Below are positions 27,876 to 35,762 of a stretch of DNA of 64,000 nucleotides, piece by piece. The notes under the pieces are model-generated. The model had not been told where the DNA came from, searched no databases, and saw nothing but the letters and a program-made list of their open reading frames with translations. Within the stretch, counting starts at the first letter, position 1. Every line of letters starts with the position of its first letter. Origin of the DNA: Clostridium_AW malenominatum (GTDB taxonomy: Bacteria; Bacillota; Clostridia; Clostridiales; Clostridiaceae); the NCBI RefSeq assembly GCF_039521365.1, contig NZ_BAAACF010000001.1:372001-436000 (forward strand), given 5' to 3'. The position numbers and the translations under genes are program-made.

Positions 27876-28349
27876 GTGTTAATTGGAGTAATCAGTGATA
27901 CTCATAGACATACTTGGATTTTAGATAGAGTTATGGAAAAGTTTGTAGATATAGATTTATTAGTTCACTTAGGAGATAATATACAAGACATAAAAGACAT
28001 AAGTGAATTATATAAAGGAAAAATCGTTAATGTAAAAGGAAACTGTGATTATTCTAATACAGTTCCATTAGAGATTATTGAAGAAATAGAAGGAAATAAA
28101 TTTTTCATAACGCATGGACATAATTATGATGTAAAGAATGGATTATCTAGATTAAAATATAAAGCTATGGAGTTAGATGCTAAAGTAGTACTATTTGGTC
28201 ATACTCATATATCCCAGATTATATACGAGGAAGGAATATGGTTTATAAACCCGGGAAGTCCTGTACTTGCTAGGGATGGCTTTAATAGCGTTGCTTTAAT
28301 ACAGGTGGACAAAGATAAGATAAATGCTAGTATAAAAGCAATTAGATAA
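27876..28349 (+). CDS. YfcE/MJ0936-type metallophosphodiesterase
   Basis: A 157-residue calcineurin-like phosphoesterase. The metal ligands are visible as GVISDTHRH at the N-terminus, LVHLGDN near 30, VKGNCD near 48, THGHNYD near 75 and FGHTHIS near 108. Members hydrolyse phosphodiesters in vitro; the in vivo substrate is unknown. The start is GTG, with CAGGAGG 9 bases upstream, overlapping the rdgB 3' end. Confidence 0.9.
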   Translation: MLIGVISDTHRHTWILDRVMEKFVDIDLLVHLGDNIQDIKDISELYKGKIVNVKGNCDYSNTVPLEIIEEIEGNKFFITHGHNYDVKNGLSRLKYKAMELDAKVVLFGHTHISQIIYEEGIWFINPGSPVLARDGFNSVALIQVDKDKINASIKAIR

Positions 28350-28377
28350 AAAAAAATAAAAAAAATTAAAATAGGTA

Positions 28378-28406
28378 TTGACGTATTTAAATATATCGTG
28401 TAGAAT
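28378..28406 (+). promoter_or_regulatory. Promoter of the tRNA array
   Basis: TTGACG (28378-28383), 17 bases, TAGAAT (28401-28406). It lies 43 bases before the first tRNA. Confidence 0.75.
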
Positions 28407-28448
28407 AATCTATGTCGTCAGGAGTTAGTAAGCTTCCTGAAAACATAT

Positions 28449-28524
28449 CGGGGTGTGGCGCAGATGGGAGCGCGCGTGGTTTGGGACCATGAGGTCGCAG
28501 GTTCAATCCCTGTCACCCCGACCA
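28449..28524 (+). tRNA. tRNA-Pro (anticodon TGG)
   Basis: Complete cloverleaf with acceptor CGGGGTG/CACCCCG, anticodon loop TTTGGGA and encoded CCA. Identical to the copy at 29503. Confidence 0.97.
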
Positions 28525-28534
28525 TAAAACCCAT

Positions 28535-28608
28535 GCGGGTGTAGCTCAATGGTAGAGTTCCAGCCTTCCAAGCTGGCTGTGAGAGTTCGATTCTCTTCAC
28601 CCGCTCCA
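28535..28608 (+). tRNA. tRNA-Gly (anticodon TCC), copy 1 of 4
   Basis: Cloverleaf with acceptor GCGGGTG/CACCCGC, anticodon loop CTTCCAA and encoded CCA. Identical copies start at 29233, 29589 and 30169. Confidence 0.97.
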
Positions 28609-28613
28609 AATAT

Positions 28614-28690
<77 letters not shown>

Positions 28691-28695
28691 GTTGT

Positions 28696-28772
28696 GGTGG
28701 ATGTAGTTCAGCTGGTAGAGCGCCAGATTGTGATTCTGGTTGTCGAGGGTTCGAATCCCTTCATTCACCCCA
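28696..28772 (+). tRNA. tRNA-His (anticodon GTG), copy 1 of 2
   Basis: Has the extra 5' G (28696) opposite discriminator C, diagnostic of tRNA-His. Anticodon loop TTGTGAT; CCA encoded. It differs at three positions from the copy at 29832. Confidence 0.96.
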
Positions 28773-28783
28773 GAATATAATAT

Positions 28784-28858
28784 TGGGATGTCGCCAAGCG
28801 GTAAGGCACGGGACTTTGACTCCCGCATCCGTAGGTTCGAATCCTGCCATCCCAGCCA
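28784..28858 (+). tRNA. tRNA-Gln (anticodon TTG)
   Basis: Acceptor TGGGATG/CATCCCA, anticodon loop CTTTGAC, CCA encoded. It is the only Gln tRNA in the array; gatCAB in this window would make Gln-tRNA by transamidation. Confidence 0.96.
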
Positions 28859-28863
28859 AAGTT

Positions 28864-28939
28864 GATTCACTAGCTCAGTCGGTAGAGCACCTGACTTTTA
28901 ATCAGGTTGTCCGGGGTTCGATTCCCCGGTGAGTCACCA
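28864..28939 (+). tRNA. tRNA-Lys (anticodon TTT), copy 1 of 2
   Basis: Acceptor GATTCAC/GTGAGTC with one wobble pair, anticodon loop CTTTTAA, CCA encoded. Identical to the copy at 29919. A 122-bp spacer follows, with a hairpin (28999-29006/29011-29018) ending in TTTT that may end the first sub-transcript. Confidence 0.97.
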
Positions 28940-29061
28940 AATTTAAGTAATTTAATAAGTAGTTAGTTCATAGAAAATAGTAACAAATGTAAGCTAAAAA
29001 AATTCCGTCAGGAATTTTATCTGGTTTATACTGTATAACCTATTCTCTATACTATATATAT

Positions 29062-29145
29062 GCAGGCGTGGCGGAATTGGCAGACGCACTAGACTTAGGA
29101 TCTAGCGCCATCGGCGTGGGGGTTCGACTCCCTTCGCCTGCACCA
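29062..29145 (+). tRNA. tRNA-Leu (anticodon TAG), copy 1 of 2
   Basis: 84-nt class II tRNA with a variable arm. Acceptor GCAGGCG/CGCCTGC, anticodon loop CTTAGGA, CCA encoded. Identical to the copy at 29998. Confidence 0.97.
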
Positions 29146-29150
29146 AATTT

Positions 29151-29225
29151 GCGGGAGTGGCTCAGTGGTAGAGCGTCACCTTGCCAAGGTGAACGTCGCG
29201 AGTTCGAATCTCGTCTTCCGCTCCA
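29151..29225 (+). tRNA. tRNA-Gly (anticodon GCC), copy 1 of 2
   Basis: Acceptor GCGGGAG/CTTCCGC with a wobble pair, anticodon loop TTGCCAA, CCA encoded. Identical to the copy at 30087. Confidence 0.97.
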
Positions 29226-29232
29226 AAGATAT

Positions 29233-29306
29233 GCGGGTGTAGCTCAATGGTAGAGTTCCAGCCTTCCAAGCTGGCTGTGAGAGTTCGATTCTCTTCACCC
29301 GCTCCA
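29233..29306 (+). tRNA. tRNA-Gly (anticodon TCC), copy 2 of 4
   Basis: Identical to the gene at 28535. It forms part of a Leu-Gly-Gly block that is repeated at 29998-30242. Confidence 0.97.
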
Positions 29307-29309
29307 ATT

Positions 29310-29386
<77 letters not shown>

Positions 29387-29392
29387 AATTAT

Positions 29393-29468
29393 GCGCCATT
29401 AGCTCAGTTGGTAGAGCACCTGACTCTTAATCAGGGTGTCCCGGGTTCGATCCCCTGATGGCGCACCA
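29393..29468 (+). tRNA. tRNA-Lys (anticodon CTT), copy 1 of 2
   Basis: Acceptor GCGCCAT/ATGGCGC, anticodon loop CTCTTAA, CCA encoded. It differs from the copy at 29748 by one acceptor base. Confidence 0.97.
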
Positions 29469-29502
29469 CAAAGTGTGGACATAATATAATATAATTAAAT
29501 AT

Positions 29503-29578
29503 CGGGGTGTGGCGCAGATGGGAGCGCGCGTGGTTTGGGACCATGAGGTCGCAGGTTCAATCCCTGTCACCCCGACCA
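29503..29578 (+). tRNA. tRNA-Pro (anticodon TGG), copy 2
   Basis: Identical to the gene at 28449. It opens a second Pro-Gly-Arg block. Confidence 0.97.
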
Positions 29579-29588
29579 CAAAACTTAT

Positions 29589-29662
29589 GCGGGTGTAGCT
29601 CAATGGTAGAGTTCCAGCCTTCCAAGCTGGCTGTGAGAGTTCGATTCTCTTCACCCGCTCCA
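29589..29662 (+). tRNA. tRNA-Gly (anticodon TCC), copy 3 of 4
   Basis: Identical to the gene at 28535; CCA encoded. Confidence 0.97.
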
Positions 29663-29665
29663 ATT

Positions 29666-29742
<77 letters not shown>

Positions 29743-29747
29743 GATAT

Positions 29748-29823
29748 GCGCTATTAGCTCAGTTGGTAGAGCACCTGACTCTTAATCAGGGTGTCCCGGG
29801 TTCGATCCCCTGATGGCGCACCA
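29748..29823 (+). tRNA. tRNA-Lys (anticodon CTT), copy 2 of 2
   Basis: The acceptor 5' strand is GCGCTAT instead of GCGCCAT, turning one C-G pair into a wobble T-G. It is otherwise the same as the copy at 29393. Confidence 0.96.
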
Positions 29824-29831
29824 AAGGTTTT

Positions 29832-29908
29832 GGTGAATGTAGTTCAGTTGGTAGAGCGCCAGATTGTGATTCTGGTTGTCGAGGGTTCGAGTCCCTTCAT
29901 TCACCCCA
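29832..29908 (+). tRNA. tRNA-His (anticodon GTG), copy 2 of 2
   Basis: Extra 5' G at 29832 opposite discriminator C; acceptor GTGAATG/CATTCAC fully Watson-Crick here. CCA encoded. Confidence 0.96.
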
Positions 29909-29918
29909 TTGTTTATAT

Positions 29919-29994
29919 GATTCACTAGCTCAGTCGGTAGAGCACCTGACTTTTAATCAGGTTGTCCGGGGTTCGATTCCCCGGTGAGTCACCA
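29919..29994 (+). tRNA. tRNA-Lys (anticodon TTT), copy 2 of 2
   Basis: Identical to the gene at 28864; CCA encoded. Confidence 0.97.
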
Positions 29995-29997
29995 AAT

Positions 29998-30081
29998 GCA
30001 GGCGTGGCGGAATTGGCAGACGCACTAGACTTAGGATCTAGCGCCATCGGCGTGGGGGTTCGACTCCCTTCGCCTGCACCA
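29998..30081 (+). tRNA. tRNA-Leu (anticodon TAG), copy 2 of 2
   Basis: Identical to the gene at 29062. It is only 3 bases from the preceding CCA. Confidence 0.97.
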
Positions 30082-30086
30082 AATTT

Positions 30087-30161
30087 GCGGGAGTGGCTCA
30101 GTGGTAGAGCGTCACCTTGCCAAGGTGAACGTCGCGAGTTCGAATCTCGTCTTCCGCTCCA
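30087..30161 (+). tRNA. tRNA-Gly (anticodon GCC), copy 2 of 2
   Basis: Identical to the gene at 29151, including the same short spacers on both sides. Confidence 0.97.
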
Positions 30162-30168
30162 AAGATAT

Positions 30169-30242
30169 GCGGGTGTAGCTCAATGGTAGAGTTCCAGCCT
30201 TCCAAGCTGGCTGTGAGAGTTCGATTCTCTTCACCCGCTCCA
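30169..30242 (+). tRNA. tRNA-Gly (anticodon TCC), copy 4 of 4
   Basis: Identical to the gene at 28535; last member of the repeated Leu-Gly-Gly block. Confidence 0.97.
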
Positions 30243-30266
30243 ATTTAATATGATACCAGGGCTTAA

Positions 30267-30343
30267 GCGCCCATAGCTCAGCTGGATAGAGTTACGGACT
30301 TCGAATCCGGAGGTCACAGGTTCGACTCCTGTTGGGCGCACCA
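30267..30343 (+). tRNA. tRNA-Arg (anticodon TCG)
   Basis: Acceptor GCGCCCA/TGGGCGC, anticodon loop CTTCGAA, CCA encoded. The D stem closes with a G-T pair (GCTC/GAGT) and the outermost anticodon-stem pair is A-G. The fold is therefore slightly weaker than its neighbours' but still complete. Single copy. Confidence 0.9.
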
Positions 30344-30347
30344 ATGT

Positions 30348-30404
30348 TGATTCACAGAAATCTTCGATTTCGTCTTGAATCAGTACTCATCAGCTTTAGC
30401 TGAG
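30348..30404 (+). repeat. Tandem hairpins after the tRNA array
   Basis: TGATTCA (30348-30354) pairs with TGAATCA (30376-30382) around an inner GAAATC/GATTTC. A second small hairpin has TCAGC/GCTGA arms with a TTTA loop (30390-30403). The first arm repeats the 5' end of the tRNA-Lys(TTT) sequence (TTGATTCAC), so this may be a decayed tRNA end. Weak support. Confidence 0.35.
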
Positions 30405-30454
30405 GGGTTTCCATAATAATTAAGCATTACGTGTATAGGGTTGATATACAAAAG

Positions 30455-30491
30455 GCATTGCAAAACAATTAAGTTTTGCAATGCTTTGTTT
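30455..30491 (+). terminator. Intrinsic terminator of the tRNA array
   Basis: GCATTGCAAAAC (30455-30466) pairs perfectly with GTTTTGCAATGC (30473-30484), then TTTGTTTT. Confidence 0.9.
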
Positions 30492-30536
30492 TATATTAAT
30501 CCTCGTAAATTTTTTATATAAAAAGGGGGACAAGTT

Positions 30537-32249
30537 ATGGTTAAAAAGTTTGCTAAATATTATAAACCGCATATAGGGCTATTTGTTTTAGATATGGTAT
30601 GTGCTTTCATAATTTCTATGACAGATTTGGTTTATCCAATGGTTACTAGAAAATTTATGAATGAAATAATACCAAATAAGCAAATAGAACTTATTTTTAA
30701 ATTTGGAGTTGGTTTATTAGTACTTTATATTATAAGAATGATATTAGAGTATATAGTAGGATATTATGGTCATTTACTAGGAATAAGAATGGAATATGAT
30801 ATGAGAAAAGAAGTGTTTAGTCATATTCAAAAATTGCCTATTAGCTTTTTTGATAATACAAAGATAGGTAAAATCATGTCTCGTATAGTAAATGATTTAA
30901 ATGAAATATCAGAACTTGCACATCACGGACCAGAAGATTTGTTTATTTCCATTGTAATGCTGTCAGGGTCATTTCTACTGTTACTGACAATAAACATTAA
31001 ACTTACCTTAATTACTTTCTCTATAGTACCTTTCATGATTTTATTTACTATGTTATATAACTCAAAAATGAGAAGTAACTTTAGAAAGATGAGAGAAAGT
31101 TTGGCGGATGTCAATGCTAGTTTAGAAGATAGTATATCAGGAATAAGAGTAGTAAAATCCTTTACTAATGAAGAGTATGAAGAGGAAAAATTTGATTATG
31201 GAAATGAAACTTTTAAAGTTATAAGGGGACAATCCTTTAAATATTTAGGAACTTTTCATGGAGGAATTAACTTTTTTACTAATATAGCTACTCTTATAGC
31301 ACTGGTTGCTGGTGGATATTTTGTTGCAACGAATCAAATACAAAATGGAGATTTAGTTGCTTACCTAATATATATAAATCAGTTTTTACAACCTATAAGA
31401 AAGCTTGCTAATTTTGTTGAACAATATCAAAAGGGAATGGCCGGGTTTAAAAGATTTGATGAGCTTATGGAAATAGAGCCAGATATAAAGGATAAAGAAG
31501 ATGCTGTAGAAATAGAAAAAATAAAAGGAAGAGTTACTTTCCAAAATGTTACCTTTAGCTATGATGACAAAAATGAAGTGTTATCAGATGTTAATCTTCA
31601 AGTTAATCAAGGAGAAACTGTAGCAATTGTAGGTCCTTCTGGTGCTGGAAAAAGTACTCTTTGCAACTTGATACCTAGATTTTACGAAATAGATGGTGGC
31701 AGTATTAAAATAGATGATGTAGATATTAAGGATTTAAAACTTCATAATTTAAGAGGTAATATAGGAGTAGTTCAGCAGGATGTATTTTTATTTTCAGGTA
31801 CTGTAAAGGAAAATATATTATATGGTAAATTAGATGCTACAAATGAAGAACTAATAAGTGCTGCTAAAGCAGCAAATGCTCACAATTTTATAATGGAATT
31901 ACCTGATGGGTATGATACATATATAGGAGAAAGAGGAGTAAAATTATCTGGTGGACAAAAACAAAGAATATCTATTGCTAGAATGTTTTTGAAAAACCCT
32001 CCTATACTTATTTTAGATGAAGCCACGTCATCGTTAGATAATCAAAGTGAGGCTGTAATTCAAAGCTCTATAAATGAATTAGCTAAAAATAGAACTACTT
32101 TTATAATAGCTCATAGATTAGCTACGGTAAAAAGTGCAAAAAGAATTATAGTATTAACAGATAATGGAATAGAAGAGGAAGGTACCCATATTGAACTTAT
32201 GGAGAAAAAAGGAGTTTATTATGGACTCTATAATTCGCAATTTGAATAA
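30537..32249 (+). CDS. ABC exporter, fused permease and ATPase (MsbA/LmrA type half-transporter)
   Basis: The 570-residue protein has a six-span membrane domain (about 1-310) and a C-terminal ATPase. The ATPase shows Walker A GPSGAGKST near 367, signature LSGGQKQRIS near 475, Walker B ILILDEATSSLD near 496 and the H-loop IIAHRLATV near 528. Such half-transporters dimerise to export lipids, drugs or peptides; no substrate clue is present. It is a single gene with AAAAGGGGG before the ATG, so it probably works as a homodimer. Confidence 0.93.
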   Translation: MVKKFAKYYKPHIGLFVLDMVCAFIISMTDLVYPMVTRKFMNEIIPNKQIELIFKFGVGLLVLYIIRMILEYIVGYYGHLLGIRMEYDMRKEVFSHIQKLPISFFDNTKIGKIMSRIVNDLNEISELAHHGPEDLFISIVMLSGSFLLLLTINIKLTLITFSIVPFMILFTMLYNSKMRSNFRKMRESLADVNASLEDSISGIRVVKSFTNEEYEEEKFDYGNETFKVIRGQSFKYLGTFHGGINFFTNIATLIALVAGGYFVATNQIQNGDLVAYLIYINQFLQPIRKLANFVEQYQKGMAGFKRFDELMEIEPDIKDKEDAVEIEKIKGRVTFQNVTFSYDDKNEVLSDVNLQVNQGETVAIVGPSGAGKSTLCNLIPRFYEIDGGSIKIDDVDIKDLKLHNLRGNIGVVQQDVFLFSGTVKENILYGKLDATNEELISAAKAANAHNFIMELPDGYDTYIGERGVKLSGGQKQRISIARMFLKNPPILILDEATSSLDNQSEAVIQSSINELAKNRTTFIIAHRLATVKSAKRIIVLTDNGIEEEGTHIELMEKKGVYYGLYNSQFE

Positions 32250-32257
32250 AATAGTCC

Positions 32258-32286
32258 TTGATTTTTGTAGAGATATGTTATATTAT
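32258..32286 (+). promoter_or_regulatory. Promoter of the guanine-riboswitch transcript
   Basis: TTGATT (32258-32263), 17 bases, TATTAT (32281-32286), in a run that also offers TATAAT at 32284-32289. It begins 9 bases after the ABC exporter stop. Confidence 0.55.
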
Positions 32287-32328
32287 AATATTAACGAACG
32301 ATAAAAAATAATTAAATGAAAATATTCG

Positions 32329-32399
32329 CACTCATATATGCTTAGTAATAAGGTCTAAGCGTTTCTACCAGGCTACCGAGAATGGCTTGTCTATGGGTG
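32329..32399 (+). promoter_or_regulatory. Guanine riboswitch (purine class)
   Basis: P1 arms CACTCATA (32329-32336) and TATGGGTG (32392-32399) enclose two hairpins and the core GTTTCTACC (32361-32369). The late GTCTATGGG places a C at the ligand-pairing position (position 74 of the xpt aptamer), which specifies guanine or hypoxanthine rather than adenine. An intrinsic terminator follows 40 bases later, before xpt. Ligand binding should therefore stop transcription (an OFF switch). Confidence 0.95.
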
Positions 32400-32438
32400 T
32401 TTATGAAGATATATTATTTTCTTGTAATGAATCTTTAT

Positions 32439-32478
32439 AAACTCCCTTGTCGAAGAAACAAGGGAGTTTTTGTTTTTA
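32439..32478 (+). terminator. Riboswitch-controlled terminator upstream of xpt
   Basis: AAACTCCCTTGT (32439-32450) pairs perfectly with ACAAGGGAGTTT (32458-32469), followed by TTTGTTTTT. It is the expression platform of the guanine riboswitch. Confidence 0.92.
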
Positions 32479-32498
32479 GAAATAGAAAGGAAGATATT

Positions 32499-33074
32499 AT
32501 GGAACTTTTAAAAGAAAGAATAAGAAAAGATGGAATAATTATAGAAGATAGAATCTTAAAAGTTGACAATTTTTTAAATCATCAATTAGATGTAGAACTT
32601 TTTAGTGAAATGGGCAAGGAATGGAAAAGAAGGTTTAAAGGTAAGAACATAAATAAGATAGTTACTGTGGAAAGTTCGGGGATAGCCATTGCATGCATTA
32701 CAGCTCAACATTTTGGAAATATACCTGTAGTTTTTGCAAAAAAACAAAAACCAAATAGTATGGATGGAGAGCTATTTGAAGCCAGAGTTTATTCCTTCAC
32801 AAAAGAACAAGAATGCTATATAAAGATTTCAAAGAATTATTTAAATGAAGATGATTGTGTGCTAATTATAGATGATTTTTTAGCCAGTGGAAGTGCTGTT
32901 GCTGGAATGATAGATATTTGTAAGCAAGCTAATTGTACTATAGCAGGAGTAGGAATTGTAATAGAAAAGAAATTCCAAGGAGGAAGAGAGTTAGTATTAA
33001 GTCAAGGTATTCAATTAGAGTCCTTAGCAATCCTTGAAGGTTTAAAAAATGGAGAAGTTATTTTTAGTAAATAA
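32499..33074 (+). CDS. xpt: Xanthine phosphoribosyltransferase
   Basis: Converts xanthine and PRPP to XMP for purine salvage. The 191 residues match Xpt: ELLKERIRKDG at the start, TVESSGIAIA near 50 and the PRPP loop VLIIDDFLASGSA near 125. The start is the ATG after GAAAGGAAG. The frame is open further upstream, but that part is the riboswitch and terminator and is not coding. Guanine riboswitch control, followed by a nucleoside importer, fits a purine-salvage operon. Confidence 0.95.
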   Translation: MELLKERIRKDGIIIEDRILKVDNFLNHQLDVELFSEMGKEWKRRFKGKNINKIVTVESSGIAIACITAQHFGNIPVVFAKKQKPNSMDGELFEARVYSFTKEQECYIKISKNYLNEDDCVLIIDDFLASGSAVAGMIDICKQANCTIAGVGIVIEKKFQGGRELVLSQGIQLESLAILEGLKNGEVIFSK

Positions 33075-33108
33075 TATATATTTTAAATATGAAGGGAGAA
33101 ATTAAAAA

Positions 33109-34212
33109 ATGAAGAAGTTTAAGGTATTTTCTTTATTAGTAATTTTTACAATGATAATTACTTTATTATCAGGTTGCGGAAGCAAGAAGGACGAAACTTC
33201 AAAAGACGGTAAAGGAGAAATTAAAGTAGGTTTTATATATGTAGGACCTATTGGAGATGGTGGATGGACCTATTCTCATAATGATGGAAGATTATATTTA
33301 GAAAAAGAATTAAATGTACCTACTATTTATAAAGAGTCAGTAAAAGAAGACACTGCAGAAGTTCAAAAAGTTGTTGAAGACATGATAAATCAAGGCGCTA
33401 ACGTAATAATTGGAACTAGCTTTGGTTTTATGGAAGGTATGAAAAAACAAGCAGCTAAACATCCAAATGTTAAGTTTTTACACTGCTCAGGCTATGAAAC
33501 AGCAGAAAATATGTCAAATTATTTTGGAAGAATATATCAAGCAAGATATCTTTCAGGTATAGTTGCTGGAATGAAAACAAAAACTAATAAAATAGGTTAT
33601 GTAGCAGCATTCTCATTACCTGAAGTAGTTAGAGGAATAAATGCTTTTACTCTTGGAGTACAGTCTGTAAATCCAGAAGCTAAAGTGGCAGTAAAGTGGA
33701 CAAACACTTGGTATGATCCAGTAAAAGAAAAAGAAGCAGCAAAGGCATTGTTATCTGAAGGTGCAGACGTTATAACTCAACACCAAGATACAACAGGACC
33801 ACAACAGGCAGCAGAAGAAAAAGGAGCTTTCTCCATAGGATATAACACTGATATGAAAGATAAAGCACCTAAGGCTTACATGACAGCACCAATTTGGAAT
33901 TGGGGACCATATTATGTTGAACAAGTTAAAGCTGTTCAAGCTGGAACTTGGAAATCAGAAAGTTATTGGAAGGGATTAGACGCAGGAATTGTTGCTCTTG
34001 CTCCATTAACTGAAAATGCTCCTGCTGGTGCAAAGGAAGCTGTAGAAAAGGTTCAAAAGGATATACTTGCAGGAACAAATAAAATATTTGTTGGACCTAT
34101 AAAGGATCAAAGTGGAAATATAAAGGTTGAAAGCGGAAAAGTTATGAGCGATGAAGAACTATTACAGTTTAATTGGTTTGTACAAGGTGTAGAAGGACAA
34201 ATAGAAAAATAA
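33109..34212 (+). CDS. BMP-family nucleoside-binding lipoprotein
   Basis: A 367-residue lipoprotein with signal peptide and lipobox LLSGC (Cys at 23). It then has a BMP/PnrA-like domain: IKVGFIYVGPIGDGGWTYSH near residue 38, IIGTSFGFM near 100 and the late QDTTGPQQAA and YNTDMKDKAPKAYMT. Family members bind purine nucleosides at the cell surface. AAGGGAG precedes the ATG, 34 bases after xpt. The three transporter genes that follow complete the system. Confidence 0.92.
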   Translation: MKKFKVFSLLVIFTMIITLLSGCGSKKDETSKDGKGEIKVGFIYVGPIGDGGWTYSHNDGRLYLEKELNVPTIYKESVKEDTAEVQKVVEDMINQGANVIIGTSFGFMEGMKKQAAKHPNVKFLHCSGYETAENMSNYFGRIYQARYLSGIVAGMKTKTNKIGYVAAFSLPEVVRGINAFTLGVQSVNPEAKVAVKWTNTWYDPVKEKEAAKALLSEGADVITQHQDTTGPQQAAEEKGAFSIGYNTDMKDKAPKAYMTAPIWNWGPYYVEQVKAVQAGTWKSESYWKGLDAGIVALAPLTENAPAGAKEAVEKVQKDILAGTNKIFVGPIKDQSGNIKVESGKVMSDEELLQFNWFVQGVEGQIEK

Positions 34213-34229
34213 TAGGAATAGGTGAGAGA

Positions 34230-35762
34230 ATGGAAAGAAAAACCCCTTTCATTCAAATGGAAAATATAAGAAAAACCTTTGGAAAAGTGGTTGCTAATGA
34301 TAATATAAATCTTTCGATATATGGCGGAGAAGTTCATGCTCTACTGGGAGAAAATGGTGCTGGTAAGAGCACTCTTATGAATATGCTGTCAGGGGTATAT
34401 ACCCCTGACAGCGGTTCTATTTATATCAAGGGTAAAAAAGTTGAGTTTTCTTCTCCTATGGATGCCATAAAAGCAGGTATCGGAATGATATATCAACATT
34501 TTAAACTAGTTGATAATATGACTGGAGAAGAAAATATTATACTAGGCAAAAAAAATGGTATATTTGTTAATTGGAAAAGTATTAGAAGTAAGATAAATGA
34601 TATATGTAACAAATATGATATAGCCATAGATTTAAATAAAAAAGTACAGGATATGTCCGTTGGAGAAAAACAAATTATTGAAATATTAAAGGTTTTATAT
34701 AGAGGTGCAAATATTTTAGTGTTAGATGAACCTACCACAGTTTTTACCCCTCTAGAGGTAGAAAAGCTCTTTAATATGATTAACAAAATGAAGGAAAATG
34801 GATGTGCTGTAGTATTTATATCTCATAAAATGGAAGAGGTTATGGCTATATGTGATAAGATTACAGTACTTAGAAAAGGAGAAGTTATTACCACCATAGA
34901 TAAGAAAAATGCTAAGATAAAAATGCTTGCTGACCTTATGGTAGGTGAGAAGGTAGAATTAAGTATTAAAAAAGATAAAGTAGCTATAGGAAATGAAATT
35001 TTAAGAATTCATAATCTATCTTTATATAATGAGGATAAGGTAGAGGTTTTGAAAAAAATAAGTTTTAATATACACAGAGGGGAAGTTGTTGGCATAGCAG
35101 GTATTGCAGGAAGCGGTCAAAGGGAGCTTTGCGAAGCTATTGCTGGAATTATTCCTATAAAACAAGGTGAAATTTTTGTTGATGGTGAAAATATAGTTGG
35201 AAAGAATCCAAGAGAAATCATAGATAAAGGAGTAAGCATGAGCTTTATCCCAGAGGATAGATTAGGTATGGGATTAGTTGGTTCTATGGATATGGTGGAT
35301 AATTTATTACTAAAAAGTTACCATTACCAAAAAGGTTTTTTAATAGACAAAAAAGAAACTATAGAAAAAGCAAATAGTATTAAAGAGGAATTAGATATAA
35401 AAACACCTGATATTTATCACCCTATAAAAGATCTTTCAGGAGGTAATATTCAAAAAATATTACTAGGTAGAGAGTTAGATATAAATCCTAGTTTGCTTAT
35501 AATGGCGTATCCAGTAAGGGGATTAGACATCAACACTTGTTACACTATTTATAATCTTATAAATGAACAAAAGAAAAAGAATGTTGGAGTATTGTATATT
35601 GGTGAAGATTTAGACGTTTTAATAGAATTATGCGATAAAATTCTTGTTATGTGTAATGGAGAAATTAGAGGAGAACTTATGGGACATAATGTAACAAAAG
35701 AGGAAATAGGATTGCTAATGGGTGGAGCAACATTAGAAAGAGAGGAGATTGACGTTGTTTAG
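34230..35762 (+). CDS. Nucleoside ABC importer ATPase with two nucleotide-binding domains
   Basis: A 510-residue NupO/YufO-type double ATPase. Domain 1 has Walker A GENGAGKST (40-48), signature SVGEKQ and Walker B DEPTTVFTP. Domain 2 has the degenerate Walker A GIAGSGQREL normal in this group, signature LSGGNIQK and LLIMAYPVRGLD. The start is the ATG at 34230 after GGTGAGAG; upstream in-frame codons lie inside the BMP gene. It overlaps the first permease by 8 bases, a sign of coupled translation. Confidence 0.93.
   Translation: MERKTPFIQMENIRKTFGKVVANDNINLSIYGGEVHALLGENGAGKSTLMNMLSGVYTPDSGSIYIKGKKVEFSSPMDAIKAGIGMIYQHFKLVDNMTGEENIILGKKNGIFVNWKSIRSKINDICNKYDIAIDLNKKVQDMSVGEKQIIEILKVLYRGANILVLDEPTTVFTPLEVEKLFNMINKMKENGCAVVFISHKMEEVMAICDKITVLRKGEVITTIDKKNAKIKMLADLMVGEKVELSIKKDKVAIGNEILRIHNLSLYNEDKVEVLKKISFNIHRGEVVGIAGIAGSGQRELCEAIAGIIPIKQGEIFVDGENIVGKNPREIIDKGVSMSFIPEDRLGMGLVGSMDMVDNLLLKSYHYQKGFLIDKKETIEKANSIKEELDIKTPDIYHPIKDLSGGNIQKILLGRELDINPSLLIMAYPVRGLDINTCYTIYNLINEQKKKNVGVLYIGEDLDVLIELCDKILVMCNGEIRGELMGHNVTKEEIGLLMGGATLEREEIDVV

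Noticed and set aside
32382..32498. N-terminal extension of xpt by 39 codons
   Set aside because: It runs through the guanine riboswitch 3' strand and the terminator; the real ribosome binding site and ATG are at 32499.
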